A stretch of 13,511 bases of DNA from UBA7398 sp964597305 (lineage in GTDB: Bacteria; Actinomycetota; Actinomycetes; Nanopelagicales; Nanopelagicaceae). The notes under the pieces were generated by a model. That model did not search any database. It saw nothing but the letters and a program-made list of their open reading frames with translations, and was not told the origin of the DNA. The position numbers and the translations under genes were made by a program. The stretch spans positions 1-13,511 of the forward strand of contig CAZQWU010000035.1 of NCBI GenBank assembly GCA_964597305.1, read 5' to 3'. Below are positions 1-6,447 of this stretch, in pieces (position 1 is the stretch's first letter; the number at the start of each line of letters is the position of its first letter).

Positions 1-222
1 GATCCAGTGAAAGTCGAGCAGGAAGTTTCACAATTAATTCCTGAAAAGGAATGGACAAATCTTTCACAGCGAATTATTTGGCATGGTCGTCGAATATGTC
101 ACTCACAGAGACCCGCCTGCGGAGCATGTCCGCTTGCAAAACTTTGTCCATCGTATGGCATCGGTGAAATGGATAAAATTAATGCGATGAAACGCGTGAA
201 GACCGAAGCTGATTTTCGATGA
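1..222 (+). CDS. nth: Endonuclease III, C-terminal end (partial, 5' truncated)
   Basis: This is the last 73 codons of a DNA glycosylase/AP lyase that removes oxidised pyrimidines in base excision repair. The frame is open from base 1, so the true start lies left of the window; the GTG at 7 is only an internal valine. The sequence IIWHGRRICHSQRPACGACP followed by LAKLCPSYG gives the cysteine spacing C-x6-C-x2-C-x5-C, which is the [4Fe-4S] cluster loop found at the C-terminus of endonuclease III (seen directly; family knowledge). The helix-hairpin-helix and catalytic Lys/Asp lie outside the window. The stop codon (220-222) overlaps the ATG of the next gene by 4 bp, indicating translational coupling. 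In Mycobacterium nth is likewise followed by a thioredoxin-like gene, which supports both calls. Confidence 0.95.
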   Translation, partial: DPVKVEQEVSQLIPEKEWTNLSQRIIWHGRRICHSQRPACGACPLAKLCPSYGIGEMDKINAMKRVKTEADFR

Positions 223-758
223 AAAGATTTTCTCTTCTTGTATTTCTTGTATTGATTGCAACGGGATGCAGTACACCGAAATCGACAACCCAGATCACTT
301 ATATATCCTGTGACTCAATCGCAAAACAGGAAGGTTCGTCAGTTCCGATTCTCAAAATAGAACTTCCATGTTCTGATGGAAAGAGTCAAATCAAGCTTAA
401 TGAAATAAAAGGACCAGCAATCATCAATGCCTGGGCAAGTTGGTGCGCGCCTTGCAAAGAAGAAATTCCTATATTTAAAGAGTTTGCTGAGCTCAATCAA
501 GGACAAATACAACTTGTCGGCATAGATGTAGAAGAACGCGCCTCTGTTGATGGTGCCAAATTTGCTACAGAAATGGGAATGACTTGGCCACAACTTGTTG
601 ATAACGATGGTCGCACACGAGCGGCTTTTGGTATGGGGATACCAGTTACGTGGTTTATTAATGATCAAGGTGCAATTGTGTATGAAAAAGTTGGTCCAAT
701 CAGATCGATTGAGCAAATGAGAGGTTTAGTGCAAAATTTCTTAAGGATTAATATTTAA
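219..758 (+). CDS. TlpA/ResA-like thiol-disulfide oxidoreductase lipoprotein
   Basis: This 179-residue protein is probably an extracytoplasmic thioredoxin-fold reductase tethered to the outer face of the membrane. The N-terminus has two basic residues, a hydrophobic stretch (residues 5-14) and a lipobox-like ATGC with Cys17 as the predicted lipidated residue. The redox motif WCAPC is at residues 75-79, and the GIPVTW segment with the expected cis-proline (Pro142) lies at 140-145, as in TlpA/ResA/DsbE proteins. Two further cysteines, Cys31 and Cys51, precede the fold and could form a structural disulfide. The length is usual for the family. The start is fixed by the 4-bp ATGA overlap with nth and by the signal peptide. 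The stop overlaps the stop of convergent acs. The partner is not shown by the sequence: cytochrome c maturation and general envelope thiol reduction are both possible. Confidence 0.88.
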   Translation: MKRFSLLVFLVLIATGCSTPKSTTQITYISCDSIAKQEGSSVPILKIELPCSDGKSQIKLNEIKGPAIINAWASWCAPCKEEIPIFKEFAELNQGQIQLVGIDVEERASVDGAKFATEMGMTWPQLVDNDGRTRAAFGMGIPVTWFINDQGAIVYEKVGPIRSIEQMRGLVQNFLRINI

Positions 759-2734
759 TCTTCAGTTTTTCCACTTGCCAAACCTTCAGCGATTAACTTC
801 ATAACATTGGGATCGGCAAGGGTTGTCGAATCTCCAACGGCTCTATTTTCGGCAATATCTCGAAGTAAACGGCGCATAATTTTTCCACTTCGAGTTTTAG
901 GTAATTCCGGGACAACCATAATTTGTCGAGGTTTTGCAATCGGTCCTATCTCCTTGGCTACATGGTTGCGAAGCATTTGTACGAGTTCATCACCACCAGT
1001 ATGAGGAATTCCTCCGCGCAGGATAACGAAGGCAACTATTCCTTGTCCGGTAAGTTCATCGGTAGCACCAACGACTGCAGCTTCAGCAACTTCTGGATGT
1101 GAAACAAGAGCAGATTCGACTTCGGTCGTAGAAATTCGATGCCCTGATACATTCATAACATCATCAACACGGCCAAGTAACCAGATCGCACCATCGTTAT
1201 CGAGTTTTGCGCCATCACCAGCAAAGTACAAGCCTTCAAACCGCGACCAATATGTTTCGGTATAACGTGCTGGTTCGCCCCAAACACCTCGAAGCATGGA
1301 TGGCCACGGTTTATCAAGAATGAGATAGCCACCATGACCATTGCCAACTTCACGTGCATTGTCATCAACTACTTTTGCACTGATGCCTGGAAGAGCGCGC
1401 ATCGCTGATCCTGGCTTCGTGGCTGTTACGCCCGGTAATGGAGAAATCATGATGGCACCAGTTTCAGTCTGCCACCAGGTATCAACGATCGGACAATTAT
1501 TTTTTCCGATTACTTCTCGATACCACATCCACGCTTCAGGATTAATTGGTTCGCCAACGGAGCCAAGTAAACGAAGTGACGAAAGATTGTGAGCATTTGG
1601 AAATTCATCACCCCATTTCATCCATGTTCTAATGAGTGTTGGTGCGGTATAAAGGATTGTCACTCCATATTTGGCAACGATTTCGAAAATTCTTCCTTTA
1701 TGTGGAGTATCGGGAGTTCCTTCATACATGACTTGAGTAGCACCATTAATGAGTGGGCCATACACCACATAAGAATGACCCGTTACCCAACCAACATCGG
1801 CGGTGCACCAATACACATCAGTTTCCGGCTTAAGATCAAAAACTGCATGGTGAGTGAATGCAGCTTGAGTGAGATATCCGCCTGTCGTGTGAAAAATTCC
1901 TTTGGGTTTAGCGGTAGTCCCGGAGGTGTAAAGAATAAAGAGCACGTGCTCGCTATCAAAAGGTTGGGCTACATGTTCAGCAGTTTGGTTGTTGACGAGA
2001 TCGTGCCACCAGATATCTCGTGTTGGATCCCATGAAGTTTCTTGGCCAGTTCGTTTGACGACAAGAACTTTCTTAACGTTATGTGATCCTCGAAGCGCTT
2101 CGTCTACGGCTGGCTTTAGGGCAAAGGCTGCGCCTTTTCGATACCCACCGTCAGCAGTAATAACTAATTTCGCATCGGCATCTTGAATTCGTGAAAGCAA
2201 CGAATCTGCAGAAAAACCTCCAAATATCACCGAATGGGCTGCACCAATGCGCGCGCACGCCAACATGGCCACAGCAGCTTCAGGAATCATCGGCATATAT
2301 ATGGCAACTCGATCTCCTGCGGAAATCCCAAGGGAGATAAGAGCATTTGCTGCTTTTTTTACCTCGATGAGTAAATCAGCATATGTAATTGTTCGAGTAT
2401 CGCCTGGTTCACCTTCAAAATAAAATGCAACGCGATTGCCTCGCCCTTCGAGAACGTGTCGATCAAGGCAGTTATATGAAGCATTTAATTTTCCATCAAC
2501 GAACCATTGCGCAAATGGAACGTTCCATTTCAAAACTTGTGACCATGGTTTGTCCCAATGAAGTCTTTTAGCTTGCTTTTCCCAAAATGCTAATCTATCG
2601 CGCTCTGCTTCATCATAAAGTTCATTCTTCGCATTTGCATTTTTCGCAAAGGAAATTGACGGAGAAAAAGTTCGCTCTTCGTGCCCAAGATTTTCAATTG
2701 AATCGTGAGAAGTAGGAATTTTTCCGTCATTCAT
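755..2734 (-). CDS. acs: Acetyl-CoA synthetase (AMP-forming)
   Basis: The product activates acetate with ATP to acetyl-AMP and then forms acetyl-CoA in the cytoplasm. With the ATG at 2734 it is 659 residues, the normal size for Acs. Adenylate-forming enzyme motifs appear in order: the phosphate loop YTSGTTAKPKG (269-279), DTWWQTETG (418-426), YFAGDG (503-508), the hinge region GRVDDVMNVSGHRIS (521-535) and PKTRSGK (612-618). The last lysine is the catalytic one that Pat-type acetyltransferases acetylate in characterised Acs enzymes. An in-frame GTG at 2767 would add 11 residues. I prefer the ATG because it has no Shine-Dalgarno but a TAATCT box 8 nt upstream, as in actinobacterial leaderless genes; this would leave the GTG outside the transcript. 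The gene is transcribed away from purA and converges on the TlpA-like gene. The substrate could be propionate as well as acetate. Confidence 0.96.
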   Translation of the reverse strand: MNDGKIPTSHDSIENLGHEERTFSPSISFAKNANAKNELYDEAERDRLAFWEKQAKRLHWDKPWSQVLKWNVPFAQWFVDGKLNASYNCLDRHVLEGRGNRVAFYFEGEPGDTRTITYADLLIEVKKAANALISLGISAGDRVAIYMPMIPEAAVAMLACARIGAAHSVIFGGFSADSLLSRIQDADAKLVITADGGYRKGAAFALKPAVDEALRGSHNVKKVLVVKRTGQETSWDPTRDIWWHDLVNNQTAEHVAQPFDSEHVLFILYTSGTTAKPKGIFHTTGGYLTQAAFTHHAVFDLKPETDVYWCTADVGWVTGHSYVVYGPLINGATQVMYEGTPDTPHKGRIFEIVAKYGVTILYTAPTLIRTWMKWGDEFPNAHNLSSLRLLGSVGEPINPEAWMWYREVIGKNNCPIVDTWWQTETGAIMISPLPGVTATKPGSAMRALPGISAKVVDDNAREVGNGHGGYLILDKPWPSMLRGVWGEPARYTETYWSRFEGLYFAGDGAKLDNDGAIWLLGRVDDVMNVSGHRISTTEVESALVSHPEVAEAAVVGATDELTGQGIVAFVILRGGIPHTGGDELVQMLRNHVAKEIGPIAKPRQIMVVPELPKTRSGKIMRRLLRDIAENRAVGDSTTLADPNVMKLIAEGLASGKTED

Positions 2735-2742
2735 GTTGAGCG

Positions 2743-2748
2743 AGATTA
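2743..2748 (-). promoter_or_regulatory. Candidate -10 element for a leaderless acs transcript
   Basis: Read on the minus strand, TAATCT matches the TANNNT actinobacterial -10 pattern and is followed by exactly 8 nt before the acs ATG at 2734. A transcript starting about 7-9 nt below the box would begin at or next to the ATG, which explains why no Shine-Dalgarno sequence is visible. A TGG just before the box resembles an extended -10, but no good -35 is seen 16-18 nt upstream. This is an inference from position and sequence only. Confidence 0.45.
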
Positions 2749-2778
2749 CCAGTGAGCGCTTTTCCACACTAGCGTTTC

Positions 2779-2795
2779 AACGAGAAATTTTCGTT
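2779..2795. repeat. Imperfect 17-bp dyad (AACGA...TCGTT), operator-like
   Basis: The sequence has perfect 5-bp inverted arms, AACGA and TCGTT, around a 7-nt AT-rich centre that is itself partly symmetric. It lies 45 bp upstream of the acs ATG and 50 bp before the small ORF, a position suitable for a regulator of either strand. It overlaps the longer inverted repeat at 2786-2814. Function is inferred from symmetry and position only. Confidence 0.35.
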
Positions 2796-2814
2796 CGGTT
2801 TCATAGCGAAAATT
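2786..2814. repeat. Inverted repeat AATTTTCG / CGAAAATT with 13-nt spacer
   Basis: The arms at 2786-2793 and 2807-2814 are perfect 8-bp reverse complements, with centres 21 bp apart, close to two helical turns. This suits a dimeric DNA-binding protein better than a terminator, because no U-tract follows. On the minus strand the sequence between the arms contains CCGAAC preceded by AAA. That resembles the core of the Bacillus PurR box, but only one copy is evident and that regulator is not established in this group. Confidence 0.4.
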
Positions 2815-2835
2815 CACCATCACAGAAAATGAAAC

Positions 2836-2841
2836 GGAGAG
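2836..2841 (+). promoter_or_regulatory. Shine-Dalgarno for the 42-codon small ORF
   Basis: GGAGAG sits 3 nt before the ATG at 2845 (5 nt if only GGAG is counted). It is among the strongest ribosome binding sites in the window, and no other start lies close enough to use it. It is the main evidence that the small ORF is translated. Confidence 0.5.
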
Positions 2842-2844
2842 AAC

Positions 2845-2973
2845 ATGTATCAACCAATAGTTAATTATGGATCAGGACTTATTGAGACCATGATGAAATT
2901 TCTTCACTCGCCTTCGCTGAAATCTATTGCCTCCTATCTGATTCGCCAGCTCCTCAATATTTGGGGTATGTAG
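2845..2973 (+). CDS. Possible small protein or leader peptide (42 aa), unrecognised
   Basis: An ATG preceded by GGAGAG at good spacing opens a 42-codon frame ending in TAG. I do not recognise the product. Residues 12-40 are rich in Leu, Ile, Met, Phe and Tyr interspersed with Lys18, Lys26 and Arg34, so they could form an amphipathic, weakly basic helix. There is no uninterrupted run long enough for a clear membrane span. There are no cysteines and no run of a single amino acid such as a classical attenuator uses. It lies upstream of purA on the same strand, with 150 nt between its stop and the purA ATG, so it could be the first cistron of the purine transcript, an upstream regulatory ORF or an independent small gene. 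An open frame of this length can occur by chance, so the call rests mostly on the ribosome binding site. Confidence 0.42.
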   Translation: MYQPIVNYGSGLIETMMKFLHSPSLKSIASYLIRQLLNIWGM

Positions 2974-3010
2974 AAGTGAGGCCGAATCTTAAGTGTTGAA
3001 AAGCCAGTTG

Positions 3011-3087
3011 AGCGCGCTGTTTTGATAGCGGTCGCTAAATATGGTGGGATATGCCGTAAGCCTCGGGCCGGCCCAGAGAAGCGCTTC
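3011..3087. repeat. Cluster of AGCG/CGCT palindromes in the purA leader
   Basis: Three symmetric sequences share the same half-site. AGCGCGCT (3011-3018) is a perfect palindrome, TAGCG-GT-CGCTA (3026-3037) is a 12-bp dyad, and GAAGCGCTTC (3078-3087) is a perfect 10-bp palindrome. The first two centres are 17 bp apart. AGCGCT also occurs at 2755-2760, near the acs promoter. Each is individually not rare by chance; the shared core is what makes them noticeable. Confidence 0.3.
3062..3078 (+). other. Short GC-rich hairpin in the purA 5' leader
   Basis: CTCGGG (3062-3067) can pair with CCC-A-GAG (3072-3078), giving six base pairs with one bulged A around a CCGG loop. It stands out because the surrounding DNA is AT-rich. 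No U-tract follows, so it is not an intrinsic terminator. It ends 34 nt before the purA Shine-Dalgarno. Any regulatory role is speculative. Confidence 0.3.
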
Positions 3088-3112
3088 CAGAGATTTACAC
3101 GCGATCTAACTC

Positions 3113-3118
3113 GGGAGA
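3113..3118 (+). promoter_or_regulatory. purA ribosome binding site
   Basis: GGGAGA lies 5 nt before the ATG at 3124 (6 nt if GGGAG is counted as the core). It fixes the purA start, which also agrees with the N-terminus expected for the family. Confidence 0.75.
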
Positions 3119-3123
3119 AATAA

Positions 3124-4410
3124 ATGCCAGCGATAGTTCTACTCGGTGCGCAATGGGGCGATGAAGGTAAAGGTAAAGCAACCGATTTACTTGGCGATCG
3201 AGTCGATTATGTCGTTCGATATCAAGGCGGAAACAATGCGGGCCATACCGTAGTCATTGGTGATCAAAAATATGCACTTCATTTATTGCCTTCAGGAATT
3301 CTGTCGCCAAATGTCGTTCCTGTAATCGGCAATGGCGTTGTCATAGATCCTGGTGTTCTTTTGGAAGAAATTAAGGGATTAAATGAACGTGGAATTAATA
3401 CTTCGAAACTAAAAATTAGTACCAATGCTCACTTGATTACGCCTTACCACCGAACGATCGATAAAGTTTCAGAGAGATTTCTCGGTAACTCGAAAATTGG
3501 CACAACCGGACGAGGTATCGGTCCTGCTTATGCAGACAAGATCAACCGCATCGGCATACGAATCCAAGATCTCTTCGATCCATCGATTCTTCGCCAGAAA
3601 ATTGAAGGTGCGCTTCGCGATAAGAATCAGGTATTAATTAAAGTTTTTAATCGCAAAGGACTTGAAGTAGATGATGTGGTTAACGAGTATTTAGGATACG
3701 CCGAAATTCTTGCGCCATATGTTTGTGATACTTCGCTGTTACTCAATCAAGCACTTGATGAGGGAAAAAATATTTTGTTAGAAGGTTCTCAAGGAACGTT
3801 ACTTGATGTTGATCATGGAACGTATCCCTTCGTTACGTCATCTAATCCAACGTCAGGTGGCGCATGCACTGGTTCAGGTATAGGTCCGACACGAATACAT
3901 CGTGTTATTGGAATCGTGAAGGCGTATACAACTCGCGTTGGATCAGGGCCATTTCCCACAGAGCTCTTTGATGAGGATGGCGAGAAATTGCGAACTATTG
4001 GCGGTGAAATTGGTGTAACAACCGGTCGAGCTCGTCGCTGTGGCTGGTTTGATGCTCCGATTGCACGATATGCAGTTCGAGTAAATGGGTTAACGGATTT
4101 TTTCCTCACCAAACTCGATGTACTCACTGGGTGGGAGAAAATCCCAGTCTGTGTTGCTTATGAGATTGATGGAAAACGAGTTGAAGAACTTCCATCGTCA
4201 CAAACTGATTTTCATCACGCAAAACCAATTTATGAGTATTTACCAGGCTGGCGCGAGAGCATTTCACATGCGCGAAAAATTTCTGATTTACCTGCCAACG
4301 CTCAAAGCTATGTCAAATTCCTCGAACAAATTTCTGGAGCTCCCATGAGTGCCATTGGAGTTGGCCCAGGTCGAGAAGAAACTATTGTGATGAAAGAATT
4401 TATTTCATGA
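3124..4410 (+). CDS. purA: Adenylosuccinate synthetase
   Basis: PurA condenses IMP and aspartate using GTP to give adenylosuccinate, the first committed step from IMP to AMP, in the cytoplasm. The 428-residue length is typical. Visible motifs are the N-terminal GDEGKGK phosphate loop (12-18) with the catalytic Asp13, NNAGHTVV (37-44) with the catalytic His41, the signature GIGPAYADK (131-139), EGSQGTLLDVDHGTYPFVTS (220-239), and TGRARRCGWFD (300-310), whose arginines contact IMP and substrate. The start follows a clear ribosome binding site. The stop overlaps the next ATG by 4 bp, so galE is translationally coupled to purA. As first assured gene of the block it probably carries the operon promoter in the upstream divergent region. 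Nothing looks truncated or unusual. Confidence 0.98.
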   Translation: MPAIVLLGAQWGDEGKGKATDLLGDRVDYVVRYQGGNNAGHTVVIGDQKYALHLLPSGILSPNVVPVIGNGVVIDPGVLLEEIKGLNERGINTSKLKISTNAHLITPYHRTIDKVSERFLGNSKIGTTGRGIGPAYADKINRIGIRIQDLFDPSILRQKIEGALRDKNQVLIKVFNRKGLEVDDVVNEYLGYAEILAPYVCDTSLLLNQALDEGKNILLEGSQGTLLDVDHGTYPFVTSSNPTSGGACTGSGIGPTRIHRVIGIVKAYTTRVGSGPFPTELFDEDGEKLRTIGGEIGVTTGRARRCGWFDAPIARYAVRVNGLTDFFLTKLDVLTGWEKIPVCVAYEIDGKRVEELPSSQTDFHHAKPIYEYLPGWRESISHARKISDLPANAQSYVKFLEQISGAPMSAIGVGPGREETIVMKEFIS

Positions 4411-5369
4411 GAGTTCTTGTCGTTGGCGGTGCGGGATATATCGGAGCACATGTTTGTGAAGAGCTTGTTAAGGCAGGCTATGAAGTTCGTATATATGATG
4501 ATTTTTCCAATGGCTTAAAGCGTCGCATTACTCAATTTAAAGATGTTGTCACTGCAGATGTTCTTGATAAATCATCCCTCATTAAGGCGATGGTGGGAAT
4601 TGACTCAGTAATCCATCTTGCGGCTAAAAAAGCGGTGGGTGAATCAGTGGAAAACCCATTGAAATATTATGAAAATAATTTTGGTGGCACATTAAATATC
4701 CTGACGGCGATGAAATCCGCTGGAGTAAAAAAGATCGTCTTCTCATCAACTGCTGCGGTGTATTCACCGAGTGAAAAGGCAGCAATTACTGAACTAGATC
4801 CGACAGTTCCACTCTCGCCCTACGGTGCAACAAAGTTGCTCGCTGAGCAACTCATCTCAAGCGTTAGTGCAGCAGAAGGTTTTTCCTCGGTATCTCTTCG
4901 TTACTTCAATGTTGCAGGATCAGGTTCCGATGTGATGGGAGATAACTCTCGAGATAATTTAGTTCCAAAAGTATTTTTGGCGATATCGCAGGGAGAGCGT
5001 CCTGAAATCTATGGCACGGATTACCCGACTCCCGATGGTACGTGTATCCGTGATTACATCCATGTCTCAGACTTGGCACTCGCACATATCGTTGCGTTGA
5101 AAGCCGTTGAAAAGTCTCAGATTGATGAAATATATAACGTCGGCTCCGGAAATGGTTTCTCGGTTTCAGAAGTAATTACTGAAATAGAAATAGCGATGGG
5201 AAAGAAACTTAATCCAATATTGGGTCCACGCCGCGCAGGTGACTCACCAAAACTTGTTGCGTCAATTGCGAAAATTTCAGATCACTTGGGATGGCAACCG
5301 AAAAAAACTCTTCGCGACATGATTACCTCTTCGTGGAGCGCGTGGCAATCAGAAGGCGGATCTCGCTAG
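4407..5369 (+). CDS. galE: UDP-glucose 4-epimerase (extended SDR family)
   Basis: The product is a 320-residue NAD-dependent sugar-nucleotide epimerase, most likely interconverting UDP-glucose and UDP-galactose. It has the Rossmann motif GGAGYIG (7-13), SSTAAVY (113-119) containing the Ser/Thr of the catalytic triad, YGATK (139-143) giving the Tyr-x3-Lys pair, and PDGTCIRDYIHVSDLA, a segment typical of GalE. At the position of E. coli Ser124 there is a threonine (Thr115), a common substitution. Its place is notable: it overlaps purA by 4 bp and ends 2 bp before purD, inside an otherwise pure purine operon. The exact sugar (glucose, GlcNAc or a uronate form) cannot be told from sequence alone. 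The role is probably supply of UDP-galactose for envelope glycans. Confidence 0.9.
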   Translation: MRVLVVGGAGYIGAHVCEELVKAGYEVRIYDDFSNGLKRRITQFKDVVTADVLDKSSLIKAMVGIDSVIHLAAKKAVGESVENPLKYYENNFGGTLNILTAMKSAGVKKIVFSSTAAVYSPSEKAAITELDPTVPLSPYGATKLLAEQLISSVSAAEGFSSVSLRYFNVAGSGSDVMGDNSRDNLVPKVFLAISQGERPEIYGTDYPTPDGTCIRDYIHVSDLALAHIVALKAVEKSQIDEIYNVGSGNGFSVSEVITEIEIAMGKKLNPILGPRRAGDSPKLVASIAKISDHLGWQPKKTLRDMITSSWSAWQSEGGSR

Positions 5370-5371
5370 AA

Positions 5372-6447
5372 ATGAAAATCCTTCTCGTGGGTAGCGGCGG
5401 CAGAGAGCACGCACTCGCGAAGGCACTTACTCAAGATCCCACGTTAAAAGCATTACATTGCGCACCGGGCAATCCCGGGATAGGTAAATTTGCTCAACTT
5501 CATAATGTTGCAACTGAAGACATTAATGGAATTGCCACATTGGCAAAAGAATTACAGGTCGATCTGGTTGTTGTAGGACCTGAGGCGCCACTCGTACACG
5601 GTTTGGCTGATTTATTACATGAAATGGCGATACCGTGCTTTGGACCTTCGACGGCGGCAGCACAACTTGAAGGTTCAAAAGATTTCGCCAAGAAAATTAT
5701 GAAGGAAGCGGGAGTTCCTACTGCGGAATCAATAACCTGCAACACACAAGCTGAAATTGAAAAAGCGCTTAATTATTTTGGTGCTCCCTATGTCGTCAAA
5801 CATGATGGGCTTGCCTCTGGTAAAGGCGTTGTTGTAACAGAAAATAGAGATTTAGCGCTTGCACATGCGCTACAAGCCAAACAGGTTGTCATTGAAGAAT
5901 ATCTTGATGGCCCTGAGATTTCACTTTTTGGTATTAGCGATGGTGTCCATGTTATTTCTATGCAACCAGCACAAGATTTTAAAAGAGCATTTGACAATGA
6001 TGAGGGACCAAACACTGGCGGTATGGGTGCCTATTCACCACTTCCATGGGCTCCAGTAACTATTGAAACCGAAACTTTAAATAAGGTGTTACAACCGACG
6101 ATTGATACGTTATACAAACGAGGAACTCCTTTTGTTGGATTGTTATATGCCGGGCTTGCATTAACAAAAAACGGAATAAAAGTAATCGAATTTAATGCAA
6201 GGTTTGGTGATCCGGAGACGCAGGTTTTATTGCCACGATNNNNNNNNNNNNNNNNNNNNNNNNNNNNNNNNNNNNNNNNNNNNNNNNNNNNNNNNNNNNN
6301 NNNNNNNNNNNNNNNNNNNNNNNNNNNNNNNNNNNNNNNACTGCGCGAGCCAATGCCTATAGGACGATCGCAGATATTTCATTGCCGGGTAGTTTTTATC
6401 GACGTGATATTGCCCGAAAAGCCGCAGCGGTAGAGAAGCGAGGATAA
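5372..6447 (+). CDS. purD: Phosphoribosylamine-glycine ligase (GAR synthetase), interrupted by a sequence gap
   Basis: PurD joins phosphoribosylamine and glycine with ATP, the second step of de novo purine synthesis. The ATG at 5372, 2 nt after the galE stop, gives the usual N-terminus MKILLVGSGGREHAL; an upstream ATG in the same frame at 5291 would add 27 unrelated residues read through galE. Seen before the gap are GPEAPL (69-74), the ATP-grasp segment KHDGLASGKGV (143-153) and RFGDPETQ (277-284). After the gap the frame beginning at 6340 reads ARANAYRTIADISLPGSFYR and ends at TAA 6445-6447, a recognisable PurD C-terminus. Only 289 plus 35 residues are visible, against about 420-430 for the family, so roughly 95-105 residues are hidden. 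The frame shifts across the N run, so the run length is not real. The gene is probably intact. Confidence 0.93.
6240..6339. other. Assembly gap of 100 N inside purD
   Basis: Exactly 100 N separate the two parts of purD. The left part ends one base into a codon and the right part resumes on a codon boundary, so an intact gene needs a gap length of 3k+2, which 100 is not. Family length suggests roughly 300 nt are missing. Confidence 0.97.

Larger units (their letters stand above)
2735..3123. other. Divergent intergenic control region between acs and the purine operon
   Basis: This 389-nt stretch separates the minus-strand acs from plus-strand purA and is by far the longest region without an assured gene. 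From left to right it holds: the putative acs -10 box (2743-2748); overlapping dyads at 2779-2795 and 2786-2814; a strong Shine-Dalgarno and a 42-codon small ORF (2845-2973); palindromes with an AGCG/CGCT core at 3011-3018, 3026-3037 and 3078-3087; a short GC-rich hairpin (3062-3078); and the purA ribosome binding site. I could not settle on a convincing -35/-10 pair for the plus strand. I recognise no known riboswitch. Confidence 0.7.

Noticed and set aside
741..775. A bidirectional terminator between the convergent TlpA-like gene and acs
   Set aside because: There are short T-runs, but no stem of useful length precedes them on either strand.
1153..2186. Several open frames of 60-150 codons on the strand opposite, or out of frame with, acs
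   Set aside because: They are shadows of the acs coding sequence: they show no recognisable motif, no ribosome binding site, and the acs frame accounts for the whole region.
2980..3123. A stop-free frame of 47 codons directly before purA that reads like plausible protein sequence
   Set aside because: It has no ATG or GTG start (only a TTG at 3022), no ribosome binding site, and an open stretch of this length is expected by chance about one time in ten. It is better explained as the purA leader.
3030..3123. A ZTP (pfl) or other known purine-linked riboswitch before purA
   Set aside because: The conserved ZTP sequence elements are not present, and I do not see the conserved cores of purine riboswitches. 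Only a small hairpin and palindromes are visible.
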